NCBI GenBank assembly: GCA_017453125.1 | Contig: JAFTKS010000012.1 | Coordinates: forward strand, 215,058 to 279,057 | Source of the DNA: Clostridia bacterium | GTDB lineage: Bacteria; Bacillota; Clostridia; Christensenellales; UBA1242 | Length of the DNA: 64,000 nt | Reading direction: 5' to 3' | Shown here: piece by piece, positions 39,472-48,071 of the stretch | Numbering within the stretch: the first letter of the stretch is position 1 | How the letters are laid out: each line of letters starts with the position of its first letter | Position numbers and translations under genes: made by a program | Notes under the pieces: generated by a model | What the model saw: only the letters and a program-made list of their open reading frames with translations | Told to the model about the DNA's origin: nothing | Databases searched by the model: none

Positions 39472-40749
39472 TTATCTTCCAAAATATGGTGGTTTTATAG
39501 ACTTCAACTCATCTGTTACTTTATTAAATAATGGCAAGAATTCCAATTCTATTATTTCTCTCAAATCTCTTGTTGTTCCATTACTATCCACACAAACTAC
39601 ACTACAATACAATTTGGAATCCAAACTCTTTGTCATATATAATATCTCTGCAATTTTATTAATAGCTTTTGGATTCTGTTTGGTCAAATCATAACTTTCA
39701 GCAAATGAAAGATTATATTGTCTAAATAATTCACAAAAGTTATATATCAGGATAACACTATTTTTTCCGCACTCGACTTGTCTTTTTACATTCTCAAGTA
39801 TGAGGTCTACAATATCTACAACTTCGGTAGCAGACTTATTAAATGGTATATTGATAACCCTCATCTTTCCGTGTGATTTATACAATTCCTCAGGTCTAGC
39901 TTTTATATTAATCACAGTAACATCAACACCATTTTCATCAACTAAATCATAGCCAAACCCAACAGCATCTTTCAATGTCATCTTTTGAATATAATGGCGT
40001 TCTCCTCTTGCAAACTCATAATTAAACTTATCAAAATAATAATTCTCACCCTTTCCGTGATATGCCATTTCATCAAAGTTTATGCTACGTCTTGAAACCT
40101 TTTGTCCATCTACTCCTGTAATTTCAAAAAGTACTTTTGGCTTATTGCCCATTATTTTCTTAGCATTTCCAACAATATATTGACCTTTCAAAAGATTCTT
40201 TTCTCTAACAGTAACCGCAGCCAAATACGAATCATCATCACTAGGTAGAAAATCTTTTTGAATAATACCATAACCACTTTGATGTATATTTAAATACCCC
40301 TCTACACTAACAACATCATCATCGATATATTCGCTAGAATTCTGGTTAAGGCTAAACGTAAAATCAATATCTTCAGGAGAATACTGAGCGTAAGGAGTAT
40401 CACTACTAGAAACCACTTGCTTTCTTTTCATTATAAAAGTATTAGAATGTTCTTTTGCATTGGTTTTCTTTGACGAATCTCTTTTCTTTGATTCGGGTTT
40501 CATTAATGATTCAAGAAGAGTTGTATTATCAGACAAAAGCAACTCAAAAAAATCAACTTCTTTTGATTTTTTGACCAAGCTTCTTTTTCTATCAAAGAAC
40601 TCATCTTCATTTCCAACAATCTCCACAACCTTATCTATAAGCTCGTCTTTTTTCATAGTTGTAGGGCTAGAAACTCCTAACTTTCTTGCAAAATCTCTTA
40701 ATTCGTGAATTCTCAAATTTTCAATATATTCTAAATCGTAATTTTCCAT
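39472..40749 (-). CDS. Rho-like protein lacking Walker motifs
   Basis: 425 residues, near the length of transcription terminator Rho. The N-terminus (LRIHELRDFARKLGV, then TTMKKDELI) is a Rho N-terminal SAP-like domain. Residues about 148-200 (VEGYLNIHQSGYGIIQKDFL, later TVREKNLLKGQYIVG) match the Rho primary RNA-binding domain. The C-terminal half follows Rho: NIKARPEEL for the 'ERPEE' region, and KNSVILIYNFCELFRQYN for the Walker B region 'VVILLDSITRLARAYN'. The P-loop is missing altogether and the Walker B Asp is replaced (IYNF). RNA binding and ring assembly may persist, but ATP-driven termination is unlikely. It may act as a regulator or RNA binder. Own promoter and terminator. Confidence 0.8.
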   Translation of the reverse strand: MENYDLEYIENLRIHELRDFARKLGVSSPTTMKKDELIDKVVEIVGNEDEFFDRKRSLVKKSKEVDFFELLLSDNTTLLESLMKPESKKRDSSKKTNAKEHSNTFIMKRKQVVSSSDTPYAQYSPEDIDFTFSLNQNSSEYIDDDVVSVEGYLNIHQSGYGIIQKDFLPSDDDSYLAAVTVREKNLLKGQYIVGNAKKIMGNKPKVLFEITGVDGQKVSRRSINFDEMAYHGKGENYYFDKFNYEFARGERHYIQKMTLKDAVGFGYDLVDENGVDVTVINIKARPEELYKSHGKMRVINIPFNKSATEVVDIVDLILENVKRQVECGKNSVILIYNFCELFRQYNLSFAESYDLTKQNPKAINKIAEILYMTKSLDSKLYCSVVCVDSNGTTRDLREIIELEFLPLFNKVTDELKSIKPPYFGR

Positions 40750-40814
40750 ACAAGTATCCTCTTATTTTGGTATTCTTAAAATACAAATTGTCGATTTTTG
40801 TCGATTTCATATTT

Positions 40815-40843
40815 AGTATACCTAAAATAAACCAAATTGTAAA
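40815..40843 (-). promoter_or_regulatory. Promoter of the Rho-like gene
   Basis: On the minus strand TTTACA, 17-base spacer, TATACT. The leader of about 65 bases contains a directly repeated AATCGACAA. Confidence 0.6.
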
Positions 40844-40871
40844 TTGCTTTTCAAAATTAATCAAAATATTA

Positions 40872-40904
40872 TAAAAAAAGAAGAAGAACATTATTCCTCT
40901 TCTT
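40872..40904 (-). terminator. Terminator of the RNase R-type gene
   Basis: 11-bp stem with one mismatch (AAGAAGAGGAA / TTCTTCTTCTT) overlapping the last codons, then seven T on the minus strand. Confidence 0.75.
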
Positions 40905-42783
40905 TGCTCATTTCATCGTTATCTTTTTCAATTCGAGAATGTCTTATAAATTCTGGATGTCTGGTTGCAAGAATTCTTGATGGATACAAGCTAACATCTG
41001 CTATATAACATTTATCAATTACTTGTCCAATTTTTAGATATTTTTTCTTTATTCCTAAGTAATTATATGGAACACTAAGAAGTAATCCATCTTTTGTTCT
41101 AAGAGACGCATTATTTTCACCAATACCTACAATATATCCGCCTTCAAATTCATATCCTATATTGTCTTTTGCCCACAATGCAGATAGCATAGAATTATAC
41201 TCTTGCTCTGCCCTTTGAGAATTCCTTTCTCTAAAATTAAGATTATCACAATATGACTCAATCTTATTTTTATTAAACATCAAATTACCATTCATAATTA
41301 AATTTAACATTTGAGATTGATTGATAAGATCTGAACCTCTTCTAATTGGCGATGTTGTATGACAATATGCCGAATGTGTAATATCACCATCAAACGATAG
41401 ACCATTTGACGAACCCGACTTTTTGAAATAATTCATTCTTGAATTATCTATTGATTCTTGAAACTTGATATCTTTTAAAAACTTTTGACTAAAAATATTA
41501 AACCTATGCGGAAGTACTGCAAGCCCAGTATGTCCTAGATTTGTAACACCATAATAGGCTTGTTTCATCTCTTTCAAAATAGTAGAAACAATATATTCTT
41601 CAATTCGTTTTCCTTTCACAGAATTAATAATTTTCTGCAAATCATTGCTGTTTGGATTTTTGGGCAATTGTATTCCAAATTGAGCAAGTTTTCCCTTTAT
41701 TGTTGGATAATTTTCAAATTGAATAGTATCATGATTTCTATATACGGCTGGGATTTTCAATCGTTCTGTTACTTCTCCCCAAATTTCATTAGCAAGAACC
41801 GCAGTCTCTTCAATTACACTTGTAAACATTTCATTGTGAGACTTGGTGTATTTAATAATCTTCTTTCCCGATTCGTCAAGCTTAAAATCAAGTTCAGGAG
41901 TTGATATATCAAAAGCACCTCTTTTCATTCTTGATTCATACAAATTTGATGCAACCTCATACAATGTTTCAAGCGAATCCATAACATCTTTGCATTCATC
42001 AACTTTTGCAGAATGATCAATATCATCGCCTTCTACATTCTCGCCAAAATATAGATAATCCGCTTCTTTGTAAGTAAGTCTATGCCTACTTCGAATGACT
42101 GCAGGCTCTATTGTGTAGTTATTGAGAGAACCATCTGGATTGATATTGGCAGTTGTACACATTACCAATCTATCAACACCTTCGTTCAAAGAACAAATAC
42201 CATTTGATAATTCTTCCATAAACATTGGGTCTACCATATTTCCAAGATAAGATGAAATACCAAGTTTCATAGCATTTTCAAACATAGCTGAATCTGGACG
42301 CACATAATGCCCTACATTTGCAATAGCAACTCGTAGAGTAATTGTTCCATCTTCATTCTTTTCTGCAAAGACAGCATCGTCAAAGTCTTTGGCAGAGTCT
42401 GGATCAATAGTTATAAAAGAAACATCTCTCAAATCTGTATAACCAATTGTATCTTTCGGTCTTACAGTTTTTGGCAACGCAGAAATTTCATATTTAACTT
42501 TGTTTGGAACTACTTCAAATAATCCGTGTGCACGCGCTATTGCATTTCCTTCTGGTATCGGATCTCCACAAGGTCCATATACTTCCAACAACTGCCAAAA
42601 GTCATCACTCGTTTTTTGTGTTGCACATTTCTCAAACACACAGATATTCCCAGAATTTGCGATTTCTTTGATTTCTTTAGTTTGAGGAATGCTATGCAAA
42701 TCCCCTTTTCTTCCCTTAAAATAGCAATATTTGCCATCGGAAACAACAAATCCAATCGCTCTTTCTTTTCTTCTTTCTCCCAT
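40891..42783 (-). CDS. RNase R/RNase II-family 3'-5' exoribonuclease
   Basis: 630 residues from the ATG at 42783, which has GGGGGA upstream. The RNB catalytic centre is at about residue 133: TIDPDSAKDFDDAV with its aspartates that bind the two metal ions. Further conserved RNB segments are NVGHYVRPDSAMFENA, RGSDLINQSQML and SPIRRGSDL. The N-terminus is shorter than in classical RNase R, with one weak cold-shock-like region. The C-terminal S1-like part is short (GYIVGIGENNASLRTKDGLL). The enzyme should degrade structured RNA in the cytosol. It could be the main RNase R or a divergent paralogue. It lies head-to-tail with the Rho-like gene, each with its own promoter. Confidence 0.85.
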   Translation of the reverse strand: MGERRKERAIGFVVSDGKYCYFKGRKGDLHSIPQTKEIKEIANSGNICVFEKCATQKTSDDFWQLLEVYGPCGDPIPEGNAIARAHGLFEVVPNKVKYEISALPKTVRPKDTIGYTDLRDVSFITIDPDSAKDFDDAVFAEKNEDGTITLRVAIANVGHYVRPDSAMFENAMKLGISSYLGNMVDPMFMEELSNGICSLNEGVDRLVMCTTANINPDGSLNNYTIEPAVIRSRHRLTYKEADYLYFGENVEGDDIDHSAKVDECKDVMDSLETLYEVASNLYESRMKRGAFDISTPELDFKLDESGKKIIKYTKSHNEMFTSVIEETAVLANEIWGEVTERLKIPAVYRNHDTIQFENYPTIKGKLAQFGIQLPKNPNSNDLQKIINSVKGKRIEEYIVSTILKEMKQAYYGVTNLGHTGLAVLPHRFNIFSQKFLKDIKFQESIDNSRMNYFKKSGSSNGLSFDGDITHSAYCHTTSPIRRGSDLINQSQMLNLIMNGNLMFNKNKIESYCDNLNFRERNSQRAEQEYNSMLSALWAKDNIGYEFEGGYIVGIGENNASLRTKDGLLLSVPYNYLGIKKKYLKIGQVIDKCYIADVSLYPSRILATRHPEFIRHSRIEKDNDEMSKEEE

Positions 42784-42807
42784 AACCAATCCCCCATATT
42801 TTTAATT

Positions 42808-42836
42808 AGTATATCATAACAAAATTCCGCTTTCAA
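42808..42836 (-). promoter_or_regulatory. Promoter of the RNase R-type gene
   Basis: On the minus strand TTGAAA, 17-base spacer, TATACT. Confidence 0.75.
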
Positions 42837-42891
42837 GACCCTTTTTTAAATTTCGTTATATAATATTTAATTATCAAATCAAGAATAACAC

Positions 42892-42920
42892 TTGAATTGA
42901 CTCGGAAAATGTTATATAAT
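42892..42920 (+). promoter_or_regulatory. Promoter of the helicase gene
   Basis: TTGAAT, 17-base spacer, TATAAT; divergent from the RNase promoter about 55 bases away. GGAGG precedes the start codon. Confidence 0.7.
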
Positions 42921-42955
42921 AAACAATATGACATTTTGTTTGGATTGGAGGTAAT

Positions 42956-45900
42956 ATGAAATCAATCTATACATACTACAAAGAAAGGCTTATAGAAATC
43001 AGCGGAAAAAACCGAAGCCTTTATCTTAAAAACTTTAATAAAAAGAACGGCTATGATGTCGGTAAAATTTTGTATGAAGACAAATTAAAAGCCGAAATGT
43101 TTCTAAAAAACTTGTGGGAAGGAAAATCTACACCCTTTACACTTATTGGTAAAGAAACCAAAGAAGATATCCTAAAAGCGAATAATTTCAAAAACATTAT
43201 TGAAAATATCGAGAACCTTTCAGACAAAGACAAACAAAAGAAAGAACGACAATTAAGAGAACAAAGTAAAAAAATAATTCAATCAGAAATTCAAAACATA
43301 AAGGTTTTCAAAAGAGAAATCGAAGAAATTGAAAGAGAAACAGGTAGATACGAACTATTCTTATGTTATCCATTCGTATATGGCTCTACCAAAAATTATA
43401 CTTTCAAAGCCCCACTTCTTATGTTTCCTATTATTGTAGATATTACAAACGATAGTACTGTTACTTTATCTCTAAAAACTGGTGAAAATGTACAACTAAA
43501 CAAAGCTTTGATGCTAGCAATTGCAGATAGTAATAAGCTAAATCTTGAAGGAATGGATATGGAATTTGATGTATTAAAATCAAAATTTCAGGACATTCAA
43601 AGTCTACTTCAATATCTTAGAGGCTTTGGAATTAGATTATCTTATTCACAAAGAAAGAATGTTTTCCCTTTCAAACATTATGCGGAACCAACCACATCAG
43701 ATGACCTAGAAGTAAAAAACATTTGTATATTATCTAGATGTAGCCTTGCCAATTCTATATATGCAGACTACTCCGCTCTTGAGAAAAAATTTTTAAGCAA
43801 TGATTCTATAAACGAATTATTAAACACAAAAACAATCAAAAGAAAAGAATCAAAAAACAGTAATCTTTATCTTATCAATAATGTAGACTATGCCCAACAA
43901 CAAGTTGTTAAAAGTGTAAACGACACTGGAAATATGGTAATTTACGGCCCTCCAGGAACCGGAAAGTCTCAAACAATTGTGAACATAATTAGTGACGCTC
44001 TAGCAAAAAACAAAAAGGTTCTTGTTGTTTCACAGAAGAAAGCAGCTCTTGAAGTAATATTCAATAGACTTGCGACCCTTAACGACAAGGCAATGTTTTT
44101 AACAGATGCAGAAAAAGAAAGAAGAGCATTCTACTCTCGATGCTACACAAGACACGAATATGTTCAGCAAAAACAAATTAATCAATTACTTACGAAAGAA
44201 TTTGAAGAGCTCAAAGAACAACAAGACAAAGAAATTGAAAATCTAAAAGAAATATCCTCTACTCTTACTCAAGAAACATCTTTTGGAATCTCTTTGCAAG
44301 AAATGTACTACAACTCATACAAAATCGGAAAAAATTCTCAAGAACATCTTATCTACCAATTAATGCAAAAAGACCCAAAATTAATGGCGTTGAATTATCA
44401 ACAGTTGCAAAATGCTTTAAGTTTACTTCAAGAAAAAAACAAAGTGGAAATATATCATAACTTTGTTGAAAGCAAAAACAAAAACCCTTTCATCGACCAA
44501 TTCAAAGACGATCTAAGTGTTCACGCAATTTCTGAAGCACAAGCAAAATTAAGCAAATTGTCAGCAACAAGAAATGCTCTATTTGATATTTCGAAATACA
44601 AATACTCAAGACAAGTACTAACATACTACAACGAAATCAAGACAAACAAGAATGTAAAACCTCTTGTTAAAATGATTTCAAAGTTCGAACACCCACAAAC
44701 AGATAGACTATTATTTACAAGCAAAATACTTTTCCCAATGTATCCTTTTGCAAAGCACAAAATGAACAATAAAGAAAAAGACGTAAAAGCCAGTCTTCAT
44801 CAAACAATCATTGCAATTGATGAATATCTAGAAGATTACGCATTTTTGAAAGATATTTTGACACACGATGGATACTTATTGGCAACAGATGGCATTTTAA
44901 ACGGAAATAACAACATTTTAAAAATGCTACAAAACGCAATAAATAATTACATAAATTTCCGTGACGCAAGTGCAGTTCTTAAAAATATGAGTGAAGAGCA
45001 AAAGATTGTTCTTAACTTTGCTTTTAAAAACTCAACTACTTATTCAAAGTATTTGCTAATTCTCAACAAACTACTCCCTATAAGAATTTATCACGAGATA
45101 GTTAAAATTGAAGACTCAAACAAAGAACAATTATCCAAAATGGTTGACTTTGAAAATATACGTTCAAAAATAGTTAATATCAAAAAACAAATGAATCAAG
45201 TAAGCAAACAAATTGCTGAATTGGGTTTTGTTGAAGACTATCAAAAATTATTTATCAAAAACACAAAAGATAACAAAGACTATATTTATCAAATCAGCAA
45301 AAAACAAAATTACTGGCCTATTAGAAAAATTATGGACGTATACGGAGAATACCTATTTAAACTATTCCCTTGTTGGCTCCTATCTCCAGAAAATGTATCA
45401 ACCATACTACCTCTTAAGAAAGATTTGTTTGACCTAGTTCTATTTGACGAAGCATCACAGGTATTCATCGAAAACACTATTCCTTCTATTTATAGAGGTG
45501 CAAAAATTGTAGTTGCTGGTGACGCAAAACAATTAAGACCAACAACAACATTTATGAAAAGATATATGGGTGCAAACGTAGACGAAGACCTAGACTTCTC
45601 TACTCAAGCAGCGCTTGAAGTTGAAAGTTTGCTTGACCTTGCAGTTTCTAGATACAATAGCACTAATATTACATACCACTATCGAAGCAAAACACAAGAA
45701 CTTATAGATTTTTCAAACAAAGCATTCTACGAAGGTAAGCTTCAAATAGCACCAAATATCTCCAATAACATCAGACAAAAACCTATCGAAAGAATTCTAA
45801 CAAATGGTATTTGGGAAAGTGGTCGAAATCTTGCTGAGGCAAAGAAAATTGTAGAACTTACAAAAACACTTCTAAAAACCAGAAAAAATAATGAAACTAT

Positions 45901-46753
45901 TGGAATTATTACATTCAATGCCGAACAAGAAAATTGTATAGAAGACCTTATGGATAAACAATGTGCAATTGATGAAGAATTTAGAAACTTGTTCTTGAAA
46001 GAAAAGAATAGAGTTGAAAATGGCGAAGATGTTAGTTTGTTTATAAAAAACCTTGAGAATATCCAAGGTGACGAAAGAGACATTATTATATTCTCTATTG
46101 GATATTCAAAAAACTATTTAGGCAAAGTAAACTCCCTATTCGGCTCACTATCTATGGAAGGCGGAGAAAACAGACTTAACGTTGCAATCACTAGAGCCAA
46201 ACAAAAAATATATGTAATCACCAGCATTGAGCCTGAAGAATTGAAGGTCGAAACCTCAAAGTATCTAGGCCCAAAACTACTAAGAAGTTATCTTACATAC
46301 GCAAGAGCAGTATCTGACGGAAATAGCGAAGAAGTAAAAACAATTCTTGATAGTTTCAACGAAAACACTCTAGAGGCACCAAAGATTTCAACTATACTTC
46401 CTATAGAAGAGCAAATTGCCAACCATCTTTCAAAACTTGGCTACAAAACCAAAATCAACCTTGGAAATTCTGGAGTTAAAATCTCAGTAGCAGTATACGA
46501 TAGAAAGAAAGACAAATACTTACTTGGAATTGAAACCGACCAAACAGTCATACGTAGTTCCTCTTCAGTTCTCGAAAGAGACGTATTCAGAAATGAATTC
46601 CTAAAGTCACGAGGCTGGAAAATATTCCGAGTTTGGAGCAGAGACTGGTGGCACAACCCAAAACAAGTAATGACATCAATCATCAAAGAAATTGAGAAAC
46701 AAATTAAAATTCTGTATTCTTCAAATCAGAATAAGCAAACAAAAAAGAAGTAA
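42956..46753 (+). CDS. SF1 helicase with N-terminal DUF4011-type and C-terminal nuclease-like domains
   Basis: 1,265 residues. The N-terminus (YYKERLIEISGKNRSLYL) matches the start of DUF4011 proteins. Walker A is GPPGTGKS at about residue 329, followed by motif Ia VLVVSQKKAALEV. Motif II is LFDEASQ (about 830), motif III GDAKQLRPT (about 856), then TYHYRSKTQELIDFSN. The C-terminal helicase lobe has NIQGDERDIIIFS and LNVAITRAKQKIYV. These are Upf1-like superfamily I motifs and look functional. The last 110 residues (EQIANHLSKLGYKT, YLLGIETDQT, RGWKIFRVWSRDWW) form a restriction-endonuclease-like module of the type seen in MTES_1575 proteins. Its usual Asp before 'AV' is Ser here. Such genes occur in defence islands, but no partner gene is seen here. 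Confidence 0.82.
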   Translation: MKSIYTYYKERLIEISGKNRSLYLKNFNKKNGYDVGKILYEDKLKAEMFLKNLWEGKSTPFTLIGKETKEDILKANNFKNIIENIENLSDKDKQKKERQLREQSKKIIQSEIQNIKVFKREIEEIERETGRYELFLCYPFVYGSTKNYTFKAPLLMFPIIVDITNDSTVTLSLKTGENVQLNKALMLAIADSNKLNLEGMDMEFDVLKSKFQDIQSLLQYLRGFGIRLSYSQRKNVFPFKHYAEPTTSDDLEVKNICILSRCSLANSIYADYSALEKKFLSNDSINELLNTKTIKRKESKNSNLYLINNVDYAQQQVVKSVNDTGNMVIYGPPGTGKSQTIVNIISDALAKNKKVLVVSQKKAALEVIFNRLATLNDKAMFLTDAEKERRAFYSRCYTRHEYVQQKQINQLLTKEFEELKEQQDKEIENLKEISSTLTQETSFGISLQEMYYNSYKIGKNSQEHLIYQLMQKDPKLMALNYQQLQNALSLLQEKNKVEIYHNFVESKNKNPFIDQFKDDLSVHAISEAQAKLSKLSATRNALFDISKYKYSRQVLTYYNEIKTNKNVKPLVKMISKFEHPQTDRLLFTSKILFPMYPFAKHKMNNKEKDVKASLHQTIIAIDEYLEDYAFLKDILTHDGYLLATDGILNGNNNILKMLQNAINNYINFRDASAVLKNMSEEQKIVLNFAFKNSTTYSKYLLILNKLLPIRIYHEIVKIEDSNKEQLSKMVDFENIRSKIVNIKKQMNQVSKQIAELGFVEDYQKLFIKNTKDNKDYIYQISKKQNYWPIRKIMDVYGEYLFKLFPCWLLSPENVSTILPLKKDLFDLVLFDEASQVFIENTIPSIYRGAKIVVAGDAKQLRPTTTFMKRYMGANVDEDLDFSTQAALEVESLLDLAVSRYNSTNITYHYRSKTQELIDFSNKAFYEGKLQIAPNISNNIRQKPIERILTNGIWESGRNLAEAKKIVELTKTLLKTRKNNETIGIITFNAEQENCIEDLMDKQCAIDEEFRNLFLKEKNRVENGEDVSLFIKNLENIQGDERDIIIFSIGYSKNYLGKVNSLFGSLSMEGGENRLNVAITRAKQKIYVITSIEPEELKVETSKYLGPKLLRSYLTYARAVSDGNSEEVKTILDSFNENTLEAPKISTILPIEEQIANHLSKLGYKTKINLGNSGVKISVAVYDRKKDKYLLGIETDQTVIRSSSSVLERDVFRNEFLKSRGWKIFRVWSRDWWHNPKQVMTSIIKEIEKQIKILYSSNQNKQTKKK

Positions 46754-46773
46754 TTAGATTACTTCTTTTTTTT
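46741..46773 (+). terminator. Terminator of the helicase gene
   Basis: 10-bp stem AAGAAGTAAT / ATTACTTCTT with a TAG loop, overlapping the stop codon, followed by a T-run. Confidence 0.9.
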
Positions 46774-46852
46774 ACTATTATGCAAAGCCCCACAAAACCT
46801 CGATATATAGTCATTTTTTAAACATATAGCCACATTTAGCATAGCAATGTAT

Positions 46853-47314
46853 TTAATATTTTCCCACACGTTCTTTGTGTAGATTGTTGTCAGAATCTGT
46901 GGTAAGATACTTCATAAATACACCTTGCACAACCGCCTCACCACGTGGTATAGAAACAGTTTTTTCACTCTCGTTCTGAATCTTAATCCACATATGCCCT
47001 TCATTGTTCTTGTTATTATAATAATCGGCATCAATTACTGCAACCTGATTACACAAGCGAATATTATACTTGAACCCAGTACCACTCCTAACAATCAAGA
47101 ACAATACTTCGTCTTCCTCAAACCTAGCCTTTAGTCCTGTTGGCAATTTTTTAATTTCGTTAGGAGCAATTTCCAAATCTTCCAATAGAAAAATATCATA
47201 TCCCGCAGTTGAAGATGAACCTCGACTAGGTAATTGATATGCCTTATACAAATCTTCATCATCTTTTACATCTTTCTTAAATTGCTCAAAACTAATTTTC
47301 TCAAAATCTCTCAT
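46853..47314 (-). CDS. dut: dUTPase-family protein ending within motif V
   Basis: 153 residues. Motif I is AGYDIFLLED, motif II VRSGTGFK, motif III NQVAVIDADYYNN followed by GHMWIKIQN, and motif IV RGEAVVQGVFMKY. The enzyme class hydrolyses dUTP to dUMP and pyrophosphate as a homotrimer, keeping uracil out of DNA. Motif V, which normally ends GGFGSTG and closes over the substrate, is cut to ERVGKY followed by TAA. I looked in the other frames after the stop and saw no lost GFGST tail, so this is not a simple frameshift. The catalytic Asp of motif III is present. Activity may be reduced, or another segment may supply the lid. Confidence 0.82.
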   Translation of the reverse strand: MRDFEKISFEQFKKDVKDDEDLYKAYQLPSRGSSSTAGYDIFLLEDLEIAPNEIKKLPTGLKARFEEDEVLFLIVRSGTGFKYNIRLCNQVAVIDADYYNNKNNEGHMWIKIQNESEKTVSIPRGEAVVQGVFMKYLTTDSDNNLHKERVGKY

Positions 47315-47347
47315 ATCACTTCCTCCAAATTCATTCTACTTTTTTAA

Positions 47348-47821
47348 CTAACAATCTTTCAATTTACAAACATCTACCCACTTAATGAAATTAGAGCACT
47401 TTTCAAGTTCTTCGATTGTTAACTCTATTGCACTATTACTACTTCCACAAGCAGGAAAGACAGTGTCAAATCTTTTTAACGATTCATCTAGATACACATT
47501 TACCCCGTCATTGATTGCAAATGGACAAACACCGCCTACGCTATGCCCTATCAAATCTACAACCTCTTCGAATGTGAGCATTTTTGCCTTAGTCTCAAAT
47601 TCAGCCTTAAACTTAGAATTATCTATCTTAACATCTCCTGCTGTTACAATCAAGATCGCCTTTCCTCCGACTGAAAAAGACAATGTTTTTGCAATCCTAC
47701 AAGGCTCACAATTCAAAGCAATTGCAGCTAGTTCTACCGTCGCGCTCGACACATCAAACTCTTGAATTCTATTCTCTAGTCCATAATTTTTTAAATACTC
47801 TCTTACTCTACCTATTGACAT
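47348..47821 (-). CDS. YbaK/EbsC-family aminoacyl-tRNA deacylase
   Basis: 157 residues when started at 47821, where GAGG lies 6 bases upstream; an earlier in-frame ATG at 47833 lacks a good site. The segments CEPCRIAKTLSFSV, LIVTAGDVKID and HSVGGVCPFAIN are those of the YbaK/ProX family, including the conserved Lys after 'RIA'. These proteins hydrolyse mischarged aminoacyl-tRNA such as Cys-tRNA-Pro or Ala-tRNA-Pro. It is encoded just upstream of dut on the same strand with a gap of 33 bases, so the two may be cotranscribed. Confidence 0.88.
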   Translation of the reverse strand: MSIGRVREYLKNYGLENRIQEFDVSSATVELAAIALNCEPCRIAKTLSFSVGGKAILIVTAGDVKIDNSKFKAEFETKAKMLTFEEVVDLIGHSVGGVCPFAINDGVNVYLDESLKRFDTVFPACGSSNSAIELTIEELEKCSNFIKWVDVCKLKDC

Positions 47822-47979
47822 ATTTTGCCTCATTGCCTATTTTATATAAAAATATTATCACATTAAAAAATTTTATCAAAGGCATTTTGCCTCAATTAAT
47901 TTATTTCTTAATTCTATCTACTGCATAAGTTAAATAATCGTTAAAATAAAAAATTTTCGCACACAAAACTCGCTAGAAG

Positions 47980-48008
47980 TTGTTAAAAAAAAGCATTTAT
48001 GATAAAAT
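47980..48008 (+). promoter_or_regulatory. Promoter of the GltS-type transporter gene
   Basis: TTGTTA, 17-base spacer, TAAAAT. The 240-base gap before it shows nothing else. Confidence 0.65.
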
Positions 48009-48071
48009 ATTTGTATATTTATCAATATAATTTACATTAATAAATAATATATTTTTTTATGGAGATACACT

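Noticed and set aside
40800..40890. Riboswitch or leader RNA before the Rho-like gene
   Set aside because: Only a short direct repeat is present; no conserved aptamer pattern or terminator/antiterminator pair is seen.
42956..46753. Part of a restriction-modification system
   Set aside because: No methyltransferase or specificity subunit lies nearby; the gene stands alone.
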